Below are positions 1-8,695 of a stretch of 64,000 nucleotides of DNA, in pieces; position 1 is the first letter of the stretch, and every line of letters starts with the position of its first letter. The DNA is from Faecalicatena contorta (GTDB taxonomy: Bacteria > Bacillota > Clostridia > Lachnospirales > Lachnospiraceae): assembly GCF_021531975.1 (NCBI RefSeq), contig NZ_JAFBIY010000002.1, positions 248,001 to 312,000 on the forward strand, in the 5' to 3' direction. The position numbers and the translations under genes were made by a program. The notes beneath the pieces are model-generated. The model saw only the letters and a list, made by a program, of their open reading frames with translations. It did not search any database and had not been told where the DNA came from.

Positions 1-508
1 TGGAGATGTCTTTGATTGCTCCACGCATATCCGGAAGCTTGTCATTGTTTGGTCCTTTGTAGAACTTTGTCTCTTCCTCTGTAGGAATTACTGCTGGTGG
101 AATGGACTCGCTCCATGCCTTTGGTGTGATAAAGTAAAGGATTCTTGCCTTCTTGTCAGAGAAGTTGTGGCAGCAATGCCATGCACCTTCCGGCATGAAG
201 AGACCTTCACCTGTCTCAAGATATGCAAACTGTCCGTTTCCACTTCTCTGTACTACAGGTCCGTTCAGGATGTAGTAAGACTCATCACCTGGATGAATAT
301 CAAGTGGTGCAAATACTCCACCTGGGCCTAATTCGTAGATACCTAACATGAAAGTATCTGTTGTGATCATTGTAAATGTATTGTCAGATGTAAATGCGTT
401 GTTTGGCGGATATAAAGCTGTTGAATAATCCTGCTTACGAATTAACATTGGTTTCTTTTTGTCTGGTTCGAATGGGAATTTTCCCATGATGTCAAATAAT
501 TTTGCCAT
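1..508 (-). CDS. Cupin-domain protein (3' end beyond window)
   Basis: The reading frame opens with ATG at 508 and stays open to the window edge, so about 169 residues are visible and the C-terminus is missing. A single-domain cupin is suggested by the first motif region around residues 75-90 (HPGDESYYILNGP) and a second one further on (PEGAWHCCHN), which together give the His/Glu pattern of a metal-binding beta barrel. Such proteins are often sugar isomerases or small-molecule dioxygenases, and I cannot tell which this is. It lies 48 bp after ptsI on the same strand with a good ribosome site (GGAGAG), so it is probably the last or a late gene of the PTS operon. A role in processing the sugar taken up by that PTS is possible but is inference only. 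Confidence 0.7.
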   Translation of the reverse strand, partial: MAKLFDIMGKFPFEPDKKKPMLIRKQDYSTALYPPNNAFTSDNTFTMITTDTFMLGIYELGPGGVFAPLDIHPGDESYYILNGPVVQRSGNGQFAYLETGEGLFMPEGAWHCCHNFSDKKARILYFITPKAWSESIPPAVIPTEEETKFYKGPNNDKLPDMRGAIKDIS

Positions 509-556
509 TTCGAATCTCTCCTTTGCATTGAAATATTTGGTTTACCGTGTTTCTTT

Positions 557-2236
557 TTAGAGAAGCTCTAACACTTCTTTTGCCGTTGCTTTGGAAACGA
601 CCTCTTTTGCAAGCTTCTGTGCCTCTTCATAACTTGTGTTCCGCAGTCTGTATTTTACGGTTTTGATTGAACCGGCTGACATACTGAACTCGTCAAGCCC
701 CATTCCCAGAAGAATCGGTGATGCCTTATCGTTACTTGCAAATTCTCCGCACATACCAGCCTTAATGCCATGAGCATGGGCACGATCAATGACATGATTG
801 ATAGCACGAAGCACTGTCGGATGGAAGGAATTATAAAGGCTTGATATAGCTTCATTCCCTCTGTCCACTGCCAGCAGATACTGTGTCAGGTCATTTGTTC
901 CGATACTGAAGAAATCCACACGCTGTGCAAACTCATCTGCCATCATTACGGAAGACGGAGTCTCGATCATCATGCCGACCTCAACATCATCACGGAATTC
1001 CTTTCCTTCTGCAGTCAGTTCCTGCTTGCATTCTGCGAGAAGTCTGTTTGCTTCTTCCAGCTCCTCCACGGATATTAACATCGGATACATGATCCGTATG
1101 TTACCATAAATACTTGCACGAAGCAGCGCACGAAGCTGTGTCTTAAACATCTCCGGCATATTCAGGCAGAGGCGGATCGCTCTGCATCCAAGGAACGGAT
1201 TTTCTTCTTTTGCAAATTCAAAATAATCCAGTCCCTTATCTCCGCCGATATCCAGCGTACGGATGGTAAGCTCCTTACCCTCTGTAAGAATAGCTGCTTC
1301 TTTATAAATTTCAAACTGCTCTTCCTCAGACGGGAAGCCATCTTTTTTCATCATGTAAACAAATTCACTTCTAAAAAGACCGATTCCTTCCATCTGACTA
1401 CCAAGAGCGTCCTTGATGTCGTCGATATTACCCACGTTTGCACAGAGCATGAATTTATGTCCGTCTTTCGTCACAGATGGATTCTTGCTTTCTTCCTCCA
1501 TCATTTTCTCCTGCTCTTCAAACTGGGATTTTTTCTTTGTAAATTCTTCAATTGTTTCATCATCCGGCTCAAGATATACTTCTCCGGTTCCGGCATCCAT
1601 AGCAGTCATCATGCCGCTTTTTACCTCTGCACAGATGTCTTTTACACCGGTCAGACATGGAATACCTCTTCCTTTTGCGATGATAGATACATGGCTTGTA
1701 ACTCCGCCCACTTCCGTAAGGAATCCAAGAACCTTGGAAAAATCCATATTTGCTGTATCAGACGGTGTCAATTCCTCAGCAACTATGATCGCAGGTTCTT
1801 CCATTTCCTGGAATGGATTTTCCTCGATGCCCTGAAGTGCATACTGGAGGCGCTTTTTCACATCTTTTAAATCTGCCGCACGCTCTTTCATATACACATC
1901 ATCCATGCTGTCAAAAATCATTACAAACTCATCAATCGTATCTTCTACCGCAGACTCTGCATTGCAGCCGCTCTGAATCTTAGCTGTAATGCCCTGTATC
2001 AATGCCTCGTCCTGCACAAGCTGAACGTAAGCTTCAAAAATATCTGAATCTGCTGCCAGTTTTTCAAGCTGGGCCTTTGCTGTAGCCAGCGCTGTGTTAT
2101 AACGCTCTACTTCCAGCTCAATCTCTTCAGCAGCCACTTTTTTTCTTTCAATTATCAGTTCTCTGCGTTCTACCAGATAAACTGGTCCAATTGCATACCC
2201 CTTGGAAGCTGTCTGGGATACTGAAATCTTCTTCAT
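557..2236 (-). CDS. ptsI: PTS Enzyme I (phosphoenolpyruvate-protein phosphotransferase)
   Basis: Enzyme I takes phosphate from phosphoenolpyruvate and passes it to HPr in the cytoplasm. The length (559 aa) is normal for the family. The N-terminal HPr-binding helices are followed by the swivelling phosphohistidine domain with the active-site motif GGVTSHVSIIAKGRGIPC (His185 counted from the GTG four codons upstream), then the PEP-binding barrel with RTLDIGGDKG, EENPFLGCRAIR, MIETPSS and the catalytic GMCGE near the C-terminus. The reading frame could begin at a GTG at 2245, but the ATG at 2236 is better placed, with AAAGGG eight bases upstream. It follows an HPr gene by about a dozen bases. 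Finding Enzyme I and HPr inside a sugar-specific PTS operon rather than alone suggests a dedicated or secondary phosphorelay. Confidence 0.95.
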   Translation of the reverse strand: MKKISVSQTASKGYAIGPVYLVERRELIIERKKVAAEEIELEVERYNTALATAKAQLEKLAADSDIFEAYVQLVQDEALIQGITAKIQSGCNAESAVEDTIDEFVMIFDSMDDVYMKERAADLKDVKKRLQYALQGIEENPFQEMEEPAIIVAEELTPSDTANMDFSKVLGFLTEVGGVTSHVSIIAKGRGIPCLTGVKDICAEVKSGMMTAMDAGTGEVYLEPDDETIEEFTKKKSQFEEQEKMMEEESKNPSVTKDGHKFMLCANVGNIDDIKDALGSQMEGIGLFRSEFVYMMKKDGFPSEEEQFEIYKEAAILTEGKELTIRTLDIGGDKGLDYFEFAKEENPFLGCRAIRLCLNMPEMFKTQLRALLRASIYGNIRIMYPMLISVEELEEANRLLAECKQELTAEGKEFRDDVEVGMMIETPSSVMMADEFAQRVDFFSIGTNDLTQYLLAVDRGNEAISSLYNSFHPTVLRAINHVIDRAHAHGIKAGMCGEFASNDKASPILLGMGLDEFSMSAGSIKTVKYRLRNTSYEEAQKLAKEVVSKATAKEVLELL

Positions 2237-2248
2237 AACCTTCACCCT

Positions 2249-2521
2249 TTACTCTGTGCCTTCGCCCAGTCCGCTCTCGATAGCTTCAACCAGTTTACGC
2301 AGGTCTTCTTCTTCATTCTCACCTTCGCAGATAATCTCAATTTCTGTGCCCTGAGTAATAGCAGCACTCATCAATATCAATACGCTTTTTGGATTTACTT
2401 TTTTATCCCCAGCTACGATTGTAATATCTGAAGTCATAGAAGAAGCCAGTTTGGATAAATCTGCTGCCGGTCTTAAATGTAATCCTGATTTATTAACAAC
2501 TGTAGTTTTCTGACTAACCAT
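2249..2521 (-). CDS. ptsH: HPr-family phosphocarrier protein
   Basis: This 90-residue protein is the phosphocarrier between Enzyme I and the sugar-specific EIIA. The phospho-accepting His15 lies in the motif KSGLHLRPAA. Ser46, the usual target of HPr kinase, is present in VNPKSVLILM, so regulation by HprK is possible. The residue after His is Leu rather than the common Ala, and the C-terminus carries several acidic residues. The gene is preceded by a strong hairpin (2573-2597) that separates it from the EIIC gene, so its level may differ from that of the membrane component. It may be a system-specific paralogue; whether a second, housekeeping ptsH exists cannot be seen here. Confidence 0.93.
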   Translation of the reverse strand: MVSQKTTVVNKSGLHLRPAADLSKLASSMTSDITIVAGDKKVNPKSVLILMSAAITQGTEIEIICEGENEEEDLRKLVEAIESGLGEGTE

Positions 2522-2564
2522 CTATTCTTCCTCCTTATTATTTATATTTATTCTTATATTTTGA

Positions 2565-2597
2565 TTTTAAAAGGAGCCGGCTCTTTCGACCGGCTCC
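2565..2597 (-). terminator. Stem-loop/attenuator between EIIC and HPr genes
   Basis: An eight-base-pair perfect GC-rich stem (GGAGCCGG / CCGGCTCC) with a nine-base loop lies at 2573-2597. On the minus strand it is followed by TTTT, the shape of an intrinsic terminator. Because HPr and Enzyme I follow in the same direction and no other promoter is obvious, it more likely acts as a partial terminator or an mRNA-stabilising 3' end. Confidence 0.7.
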
Positions 2598-2610
2598 GTA
2601 TACAGAAATC

Positions 2611-3633
2611 TTATTCTGCGTCATCTGCCTCCGGTGCTTTTTTGAGTGCGATAATTAATCCAGCACTTACTGCTGCACCTGCAAGCAATGCTACCAGTAA
2701 CAGGAGAACATTGTTGCACAGAGGTGCTACAAAAAGTCCACCGTGTGGTGCCTGCATTGTCAGACCAAATGCGTAGGACAGAGCTGCACTAACTGCACCA
2801 CCTGCTACGAAGCAAGGTACATATAACTGCGGACGTCCAGCTGCAAATGGGATAGCAAACTCAGAAATCATAGCGAATGCTCCAACGATACATCCAGCTG
2901 TTGCACTTCTTTCTTCTTCTGTAAATTTCTTCTTAGCAATGATCATTGCAAGACCAATTGCAAGAGGAGGTACCATGGATGCTACGAAGTTAGCTGCCAT
3001 AGGAGCATAGTTTCCAGCTTCCATTGTTGCAAGAGCAAACGCATAAGCTGCTTTGTTAACCGGACCACCAAGGTCAAATGCAAGCATTGCACCCTGGATG
3101 ATACCAAGAACGATAAGGCTTCCGCCGTCCATGGAGCTTAAGAAGTTAAGCATTCCTGTGTTCAGTGCTGCGAATGGCTTACCAATTACGATGTCCATGA
3201 TGAATCCCATAGCCAGTACGGAAAGTACCGGAATGATAACTGTAGGCATAAGTGAACGTAACATTGCAGGGAATGGAAGCTTCTTTAAAGCTTTTACAAG
3301 GTAACCTGCGATGATACCACCAACCAGTGCTGCAATGAAACCACCACCGATAGAGTCAGCGATAACACCTGAAACCATACCTGCTGCAAGAGCCGGTTTG
3401 TCACCGATTGAATATGCAGTATATGCTGCAAAAATCGGAACCATGAGTCCAAATGCATCTTTGCCCCACCAGAAGATTCTTGACCAGAATCCTGTCTCTG
3501 ACTGTGTTACTGCTACAGCGCCGCCGCCTGCGAAACCAATTGCTACCAGGATACCACCTGCTACTACGAATGGTAACATGTAGGACACACCACTAAGTAA
3601 CGCACTTTTAATTTCTTTTCCTACTTCCTTCAT
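2611..3633 (-). CDS. PTS fructose-family transporter subunit IIC
   Basis: This is the membrane channel of a fructose/mannitol-superfamily phosphotransferase system. It has 340 residues with about nine hydrophobic segments. The opening SALLSGVSYMLPFVVAGGIL is characteristic of fructose IIC proteins, and the cluster FDLGGPVNKAAYAF near residue 190 is the conserved loop of the substrate site. The C-terminal tail is short and acidic. It is separate from IIA and IIB, which lie just upstream as individual genes. The adjacent ketose-bisphosphate aldolase implies that the imported sugar becomes a ketose bisphosphate that is split into trioses, but the PTS itself makes only a monophosphate, so a second kinase would be needed. 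The sugar identity is not determined. Confidence 0.93.
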   Translation of the reverse strand: MKEVGKEIKSALLSGVSYMLPFVVAGGILVAIGFAGGGAVAVTQSETGFWSRIFWWGKDAFGLMVPIFAAYTAYSIGDKPALAAGMVSGVIADSIGGGFIAALVGGIIAGYLVKALKKLPFPAMLRSLMPTVIIPVLSVLAMGFIMDIVIGKPFAALNTGMLNFLSSMDGGSLIVLGIIQGAMLAFDLGGPVNKAAYAFALATMEAGNYAPMAANFVASMVPPLAIGLAMIIAKKKFTEEERSATAGCIVGAFAMISEFAIPFAAGRPQLYVPCFVAGGAVSAALSYAFGLTMQAPHGGLFVAPLCNNVLLLLVALLAGAAVSAGLIIALKKAPEADDAE

Positions 3634-3691
3634 TTTGTGTTCCTCCCTTTCACTCTCTTTAAAGGTCTTTTTATTTGATTATCCGATCAGT

Positions 3692-3997
3692 TTACTCTCC
3701 TATGAGCTGTAAGATAATCTCTGGTTTAGTAATGACTTCATGCGGAGAAGTCTGTTTGATTTTGTCCTTGTAAGCATCGAAACGTTCGCTCTTTGATACC
3801 TTTACATCATTTGCAAAGATGATGTAATCTGCTGTTTCAATGTCTTTCGCGGACAGCTGATTCTCAATGCCCATAGCGCCCTGAGTCTCAACTTTGGATT
3901 TATGGCCGTTCTTTTTGCAGATCTTCTTGATTGCTTCTGCAGCCATATAAGTGTGTGCAATCCCCGTTGCACAGGATGTTACAGCAACTATGTACAT
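3692..3997 (-). CDS. PTS fructose-family subunit IIB
   Basis: This 101-residue cytoplasmic domain carries the phosphocysteine that gives phosphate to the incoming sugar. The active-site loop VTSCATGIAHTYMAAEA places the phosphorylated Cys at residue 9, followed by the fructose-family signature GIAHT. The start codon lies inside the end of the IIA gene (10-bp overlap) with AGGAGG just upstream, which indicates translational coupling. The length is the usual one for a free-standing IIB. Confidence 0.95.
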   Translation of the reverse strand: MYIVAVTSCATGIAHTYMAAEAIKKICKKNGHKSKVETQGAMGIENQLSAKDIETADYIIFANDVKVSKSERFDAYKDKIKQTSPHEVITKPEIILQLIGE

Positions 3998-4479
3998 ATC
4001 TCCACCTCCTGTTCTGTTTTCTTTATTGCCTCTATGATTTCATCATAGCTCTGCACTTTTCCAAGAACTTCCAGGAATTCTTCATGCGCCAGGAGTCGTG
4101 CCAGTGCTGCCAGAATTCTGAGATGCTGCATTTTTCCGTCTTCTCCTACGATAGCCATCGTGAAGATGAATTTTACTTCTCCTTCTTCACCGTGAGACTG
4201 GTATAAAAACGGAGTGTTTACTCTGCAGAAACCTACACCAGGCTTTACAACCTCATCACATATGCCATGAGGCATAGCAAGAAGATTACCAATATATGTA
4301 GGACCTTCTGCCTCTCTTGCATGCAGCGCTTCTTCAAACTTCTTCGCATCTGTAACGATTCCGTTCTCAGCGAACTTCTCTGACATAAATGCAAACAATT
4401 CATCTTTGTCTGCAAATGTTTCTTTGTCAAGAATTGTCATTTCCGGAAGCAGCACTTCCGATATGTCTACTGTGTTCAT
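3988..4479 (-). CDS. PTS fructose/mannitol-family subunit IIA
   Basis: This 163-residue PTS_EIIA_2 protein accepts phosphate from HPr on a histidine and passes it to IIB. The phosphohistidine is His71 in the motif NLLAMPHG. Other family features are the DKDELFAFM helix and the C-terminal RILAALARLL segment. It overlaps the IIB gene by 10 bp and lies 11 bp after the aldolase gene, so it is firmly in the operon. A homologous IIA domain also forms the C-terminus of the regulator at 5422. Confidence 0.94.
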   Translation of the reverse strand: MNTVDISEVLLPEMTILDKETFADKDELFAFMSEKFAENGIVTDAKKFEEALHAREAEGPTYIGNLLAMPHGICDEVVKPGVGFCRVNTPFLYQSHGEEGEVKFIFTMAIVGEDGKMQHLRILAALARLLAHEEFLEVLGKVQSYDEIIEAIKKTEQEVEICT

Positions 4480-4489
4480 ATATAATCTC

Positions 4490-5386
4490 CTATTTTGCGT
4501 TAATACGGTCTACACGGAATGCAGATAATACTTCTTTTCCGTAGTTCTTAATATATTCGTAAGCTGCCTCAGCTAATTCATGATACTGAATCTTGCCTTC
4601 TCTTTCAGCAACAACGTCTGCGCAGTGCTGAGCAGCACCCTTTCCAATGTATGAGTAGTAGTTTACTTTTGAGCATCCGGCTGTGATTGCCTGCTGAATC
4701 TGGCTGAATTCAACACCAGAAGCACCATGCATAACGATACGTGTATCATCTTTTACAGAGCTTCTGATTGCTTTTACTCTGTCAATGTCAAGTACCGGTG
4801 GCTCTGCATAAATACCATGCATTGTTCCAAAGCAAACTGCCAATGCATCACAGTTTGTTCTTTCTGCAAACTCACCTGCTTCTGTAGGATCTGTGAAGAA
4901 TTTGCGGATATCTGCATTTGTCAGAACTCTCTTCTCAGCATCTTCACCTTCATGTGTATCTTCTGCAGTAGATGCCATAATTCCAAGCTCAGCCTCTACA
5001 GTAATGTCTCTTGCATGTGCGAAGTCTACAAATTCTTTTACACGCTTAACATTCTCTTCAAATGGTAATGCGCTGCAATCGAACATGATTGAGGAGAATC
5101 CTGCTTCCAGTGCTTTCATAAGGAATGTATAGCTTACGCCGTGATCCAGATGTACACATACCGGAACTTTAGCCTTCTTAGCTGCTTCTACCATAAGCGG
5201 GCCCTGACGCTCGATCGGAATCAGTGAATTGTGCACTTCTGCATGGTCAATGATGATTGGTGTATCCAATTCTTCTGCTGCATTAATTAATGCTCTGAGC
5301 GTTTCCATATTCGGTGTATTGATACATGGAATAGCATATCCTTTTTTCTCTGCATCTGCTAAAATTTCTCTTAAATTTACTAACAT
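4490..5386 (-). CDS. Class II ketose-bisphosphate aldolase (GatY/KbaY/FbaA family)
   Basis: This zinc-dependent aldolase splits a ketose-1,6-bisphosphate (fructose, tagatose or related) into dihydroxyacetone phosphate and an aldehyde. The 298 residues show the family's metal and substrate sites: VCVHLDHG (residues 76-83, with His82 as zinc ligand), the VEAELG strand near 130, FGTMHGIYAEP (His190) and RIVMHGASG (His220). It lies between the regulator and PTS subunit genes, so its substrate probably derives from the PTS sugar. The exact sugar cannot be assigned. GatY-type and FbaA-type enzymes look alike at this level. Confidence 0.92.
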   Translation of the reverse strand: MLVNLREILADAEKKGYAIPCINTPNMETLRALINAAEELDTPIIIDHAEVHNSLIPIERQGPLMVEAAKKAKVPVCVHLDHGVSYTFLMKALEAGFSSIMFDCSALPFEENVKRVKEFVDFAHARDITVEAELGIMASTAEDTHEGEDAEKRVLTNADIRKFFTDPTEAGEFAERTNCDALAVCFGTMHGIYAEPPVLDIDRVKAIRSSVKDDTRIVMHGASGVEFSQIQQAITAGCSKVNYYSYIGKGAAQHCADVVAEREGKIQYHELAEAAYEYIKNYGKEVLSAFRVDRINAK

Positions 5387-5421
5387 AGCTCCTCCTTATT
5401 GTCATGAAATTTTCATGAATA

Positions 5422-7311
5422 TCATATGGTTTTATTTGAATGGTGCGCACCATATTCACAGTTTAATACGAGCTGCCGGATCTCTTTTGGAGAACCTGCC
5501 TCGCGAATCTGTCCTATCAGTTCTTCTTCCTTAAGGACATTGTACATGTGGCTGAATATCTTTTTGATATCCTCTGCTTCTTCGTCGCCGATCGCAAAGA
5601 GGAAGATAAGATCTGTCCATTCCTCTTCTGCCCATCTTACATTATTCTTAAGCCTTGCAATGGCAACACTGCTTTCCAGGACATGATTTTTATATACATG
5701 TGGGATTGCCACTCCGTTTCCGATGGAGGTTGCCAGTACTTTTTCTCTGTCAAGTGCCTCCTTAAGGAAACCTTCTTCCACACAGCCCTGTTCCATTAAT
5801 CTATCTGAAATCTTCTCAAGTGCGTCTGCTTTACTTTTCGCTACGATATCGTAGACCAGCTCCTCACGGAATACTCTTCCAAGTATCTCTCCCTTATGCA
5901 GCCCGTTTTTTACAAGCCTCTTCTTTATGATGTCTACATCTGCATCTGTCACATGCTTTGTAATACATACAAGATTCGGAGCTTCTTCCTTAAGTGCTAC
6001 GGTGGATACCACCAGCGCTCTCTCATAATTCTCCAGCCGGAAGTCTCTGTAATGAATGACCTCTTTAAAATGAATATAGGGAAGCTCTTCCTTAAGCTTA
6101 GCAAGATTGTAATAACTTACTTCTTCATTCGCAGCGGTCACATATACCGCTTCTTTTCGCTTCTTCTTCATAAAGTTATGGATGAGAAGCACAATTCTTG
6201 CAATATCATCTTCCTGAAACTTAAGTCCGGTCGGTCTCTCCAGAATGTATATCTGCATCATACAGACAGCATACAGACCGGCAAGCCGTACCTTTACTCC
6301 CTTACTCAGATTAGTCCAGTCATAAATGCGGTAATTCTTCCGGTAACGCATCCTAGTAATCAGGTCTTCCACGTTGGCAATGAGTTCTTCATCACCTATG
6401 CTATAGTAACGACCAGCAACATTTCTTACTTCTTCCAAATACTGCTCGATCTCATCATGGTAACCACTTTTTCTCTGGGTTATATGCACAGTATCCGCCA
6501 CAAAAAGTCTTGCTGCGAGAAATCTTCTTTCGTATTTCCAGCATTCGTCATTTTCGTCGATGTACAATGACAGAAATATTTCTGCTGCCTTCAAATACTT
6601 CCCACTGACTTTCAGTCGTTCTTCCTCCACATAGGACAGAATGCATTTCCCCAGTTTCAGCCGTTCTCTGGTAATCATCAGGTATTCCATCAGTCTGCCG
6701 AACGCCACATCTGTAAATACAGTCTCTGTCTGTTCTTCCATAGAAAGAAGTGCATCCTGTATATCCCACAGATCTTCTGCACACTCCGGATAAAAATTAG
6801 AGAGAAACGTCCAGGCTCTGTTACTGAGTCTTACATCAAGTTCTGCCGGAGGCTCCAGATAATCTTCATTCCACCATTTCTGATTGTTGTACATGATCAG
6901 TGCCTGCCGAATTTCAAATTCGTGACCTTCAATAACAATACCACTGTTCTTGCGTGTCGCAATCTTTACATGAAACGGTTCCAGAAAACTATTCAGATAT
7001 TTCAAATCTCTGGAAATAACATTCCTGCTTACATACAACTCTTCTGCCAGAAGCTGTACCGTATAATTTCCCTGATACCGAAAGACTGTCTGAAAGATAT
7101 AATCCCTTCGGAATCCCTCGGATACCGGATTGTGATTTGAAAACCACAGAAGCACATTTTCCAGCTCTGTCCGCTGTTCTTCCGTAGCCTCAACGTACAT
7201 TCCTTTCTGAGGAACACTCACAAGAGTAGCTCCATGCTCTCCGAGCAATTCCCTTACAGACCCCAGATTATGCTTTATACTACTTACTGAGACTCCAATC
7301 CGCTCTGCCAA
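5422..7311 (-). CDS. PRD-domain transcriptional regulator with EIIB/EIIA-like domains (BglG/MtlR type)
   Basis: This large regulator has an N-terminal winged helix-turn-helix, two PTS regulation domains in the middle, an EIIB-like segment near residues 395-480 and a C-terminal EIIA-like domain with the phosphohistidine motif GNGVAIPHVYKNHV. Such proteins switch PTS operons on or off according to phosphorylation by HPr and EIIB. The position given is the first conventional start (TTG at 7311), but this has no spaced ribosome site and would remove the first helices of the DNA-binding domain. The same frame continues to 7380 with codons that clearly extend the HTH (GNISTQELAERIG). There is then a TAG at 7387-7389, with an in-frame ATG at 7401 four codons further upstream. 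The true start is therefore either a rare ATA at 7380 behind GGAGAAGAGG, or the gene is damaged. It lies 36 bp upstream of the aldolase gene. Confidence 0.88.
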   Translation of the reverse strand: MAERIGVSVSSIKHNLGSVRELLGEHGATLVSVPQKGMYVEATEEQRTELENVLLWFSNHNPVSEGFRRDYIFQTVFRYQGNYTVQLLAEELYVSRNVISRDLKYLNSFLEPFHVKIATRKNSGIVIEGHEFEIRQALIMYNNQKWWNEDYLEPPAELDVRLSNRAWTFLSNFYPECAEDLWDIQDALLSMEEQTETVFTDVAFGRLMEYLMITRERLKLGKCILSYVEEERLKVSGKYLKAAEIFLSLYIDENDECWKYERRFLAARLFVADTVHITQRKSGYHDEIEQYLEEVRNVAGRYYSIGDEELIANVEDLITRMRYRKNYRIYDWTNLSKGVKVRLAGLYAVCMMQIYILERPTGLKFQEDDIARIVLLIHNFMKKKRKEAVYVTAANEEVSYYNLAKLKEELPYIHFKEVIHYRDFRLENYERALVVSTVALKEEAPNLVCITKHVTDADVDIIKKRLVKNGLHKGEILGRVFREELVYDIVAKSKADALEKISDRLMEQGCVEEGFLKEALDREKVLATSIGNGVAIPHVYKNHVLESSVAIARLKNNVRWAEEEWTDLIFLFAIGDEEAEDIKKIFSHMYNVLKEEELIGQIREAGSPKEIRQLVLNCEYGAHHSNKTI

Positions 7312-7483
7312 TTCCTGTGTAGATATGTTTCCATGAATATTGATGAGTTCTTTCGCGATTTTTTCAACAATACCTTCTATTTTTCTCTACCTCTTCTCCA
7401 TTAATGCCAGATGTTTGTCTCATGCGTTGAATTAATCATAAAACATTTTTACGCAAAAGTATACACCTAACAAATTCTTCTTT

Positions 7484-7510
7484 TGCACGTTTTTTGAACG
7501 TTTGCGTGCA
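7484..7510. promoter_or_regulatory. Possible operator: inverted repeat upstream of the PRD regulator
   Basis: TGCACG and CGTGCA form an inverted repeat with 15 bases between the arms. The interval on the minus strand also holds ACGCAAACGTTCA, which resembles a CcpA cre site with about two mismatches. It sits 80-130 bases upstream of the regulator coding region. The rest of the 7390-7598 gap is AT-rich and shows no gene. Confidence 0.3.
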
Positions 7511-7598
7511 TTTTTGGGATTTATTGTCGTTATTTTGTATATTTTATCAATAACCATACTATAGTCTTTGTTAAACTTGCACTAATTTTCACACTTGA

Positions 7599-7627
7599 AA
7601 AAGACCATCTTTTAGAGACGGTCTTTT
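7599..7627 (-). terminator. Intrinsic terminator of the ABC/kinase operon
   Basis: AAAAGACC and GGTCTTTT pair around a short imperfect inner stem, and on the minus strand the hairpin runs into TTTTTC. It lies 48 bases past the stop of the oxidoreductase gene at 7675, and ends the operon that starts at the promoter near 15613. Confidence 0.8.
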
Positions 7628-7674
7628 CTGACATCATATGTTTCATGCATAATTATAGACTACAATAAATTATA

Positions 7675-8676
7675 CTACAGTCTTGCCGCTTCTAATGCCC
7701 GGTCTAAGATACGTGCATTCAAAAGCGTCTCCTCTTTGGATACGTACGGCTTCTCACCTTCCAGAATACATCTGCCGAACTGCTCGATTTCAAGCATATA
7801 GTTGTCCGGACACATAACCGTGTATTCTGTTTTCTTTTCATCCAAAATCTCTACATTATCCACAACACCTTCCGTAGTTACAGTAAACTTCTGGATATGT
7901 CTGCTGTTAAAGTTGCTTGGCACTTCAATTCGGCCTTTCTCTCCAACAACAGCATAGTATCCTCTGGAATAAGAATTCAGTGAAGAATAGCCGGCTGCCT
8001 GTGTCCCATCTTCGTACTGAAGCAGTGTTGTGTTACTTACGTCCACACCATATTCCGGATCCATCTCAGCAAATGCCTTTACTCCTGTCGGTTCCTTTCC
8101 ATCCATCAGATAACTGATGGTAGAGAAATTATAGCATGCCATATCGTAGAATGAACCACCACCAAGGCTCTGATCCATACGGATATTTCCCATATCTTTC
8201 AGAACATCTGTAAGATGTGATTCCATATATTTCACTTTACCGATCACACCTGAATCGATAACTTCTTTTACCTTCTGTACAAGAGGTGCATGACGGAATG
8301 CAAATGCCTCCATCAGAATGACACCTGCTTCTTCACAGATCTGAAACATCTTCTGCGCTTCCTCTGCATTCAGTGCCAGTGGTTTTTCACACAAAATATG
8401 CTTTCCGGCTTTTGCTGCTTTTTCCACCCACTCACAATGCATGGAATTCGGAAGTGGAATGTAGACAGCGTCTACATTCTCATCTTCCAGAAGTGCATCA
8501 TAATTATCATAAACTTTATCAACAGGAAAGAGCTCTGCAAATGCATTTGCTTTTTCTGTTCCTCTGCTGGCAACTGCATATAGATGCGCATTGTCAGCCT
8601 GTAAAAGTCCTGGAATCGTTCGATTTTTTGCAATTGCCGCACATCCAAGAATACCCCAGTTTACTTTCTTACCCAT
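7675..8676 (-). CDS. Gfo/Idh/MocA-family NAD(P)-dependent oxidoreductase
   Basis: This 333-residue protein has an N-terminal Rossmann fold (WGILGCAAIAKN, residues 7-18) and the family's catalytic lysine motif HILCEKPLALN near residue 95, followed by the alpha/beta C-terminal domain. Members oxidise or reduce sugars, polyols and inositols, or open glycosidic bonds through redox chemistry. It is the last gene of an operon with a ribose-type ABC importer, a TIM-barrel isomerase, a SIS protein and a DhaK-DhaL kinase, so a polyol or sugar dehydrogenase feeding the kinase is a reasonable reading. The cofactor preference and substrate are not visible. The start has a clear AAGGAG seven bases upstream. 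Confidence 0.9.
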   Translation of the reverse strand: MGKKVNWGILGCAAIAKNRTIPGLLQADNAHLYAVASRGTEKANAFAELFPVDKVYDNYDALLEDENVDAVYIPLPNSMHCEWVEKAAKAGKHILCEKPLALNAEEAQKMFQICEEAGVILMEAFAFRHAPLVQKVKEVIDSGVIGKVKYMESHLTDVLKDMGNIRMDQSLGGGSFYDMACYNFSTISYLMDGKEPTGVKAFAEMDPEYGVDVSNTTLLQYEDGTQAAGYSSLNSYSRGYYAVVGEKGRIEVPSNFNSRHIQKFTVTTEGVVDNVEILDEKKTEYTVMCPDNYMLEIEQFGRCILEGEKPYVSKEETLLNARILDRALEAARL

Positions 8677-8695
8677 AAGTGCTCCTTTTTACATC

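Noticed and set aside
5896-6570. 224-residue plus-strand frame over the PRD regulator
   Set aside because: It is antisense to a conserved multi-domain regulator and shows no start context or recognisable motif.
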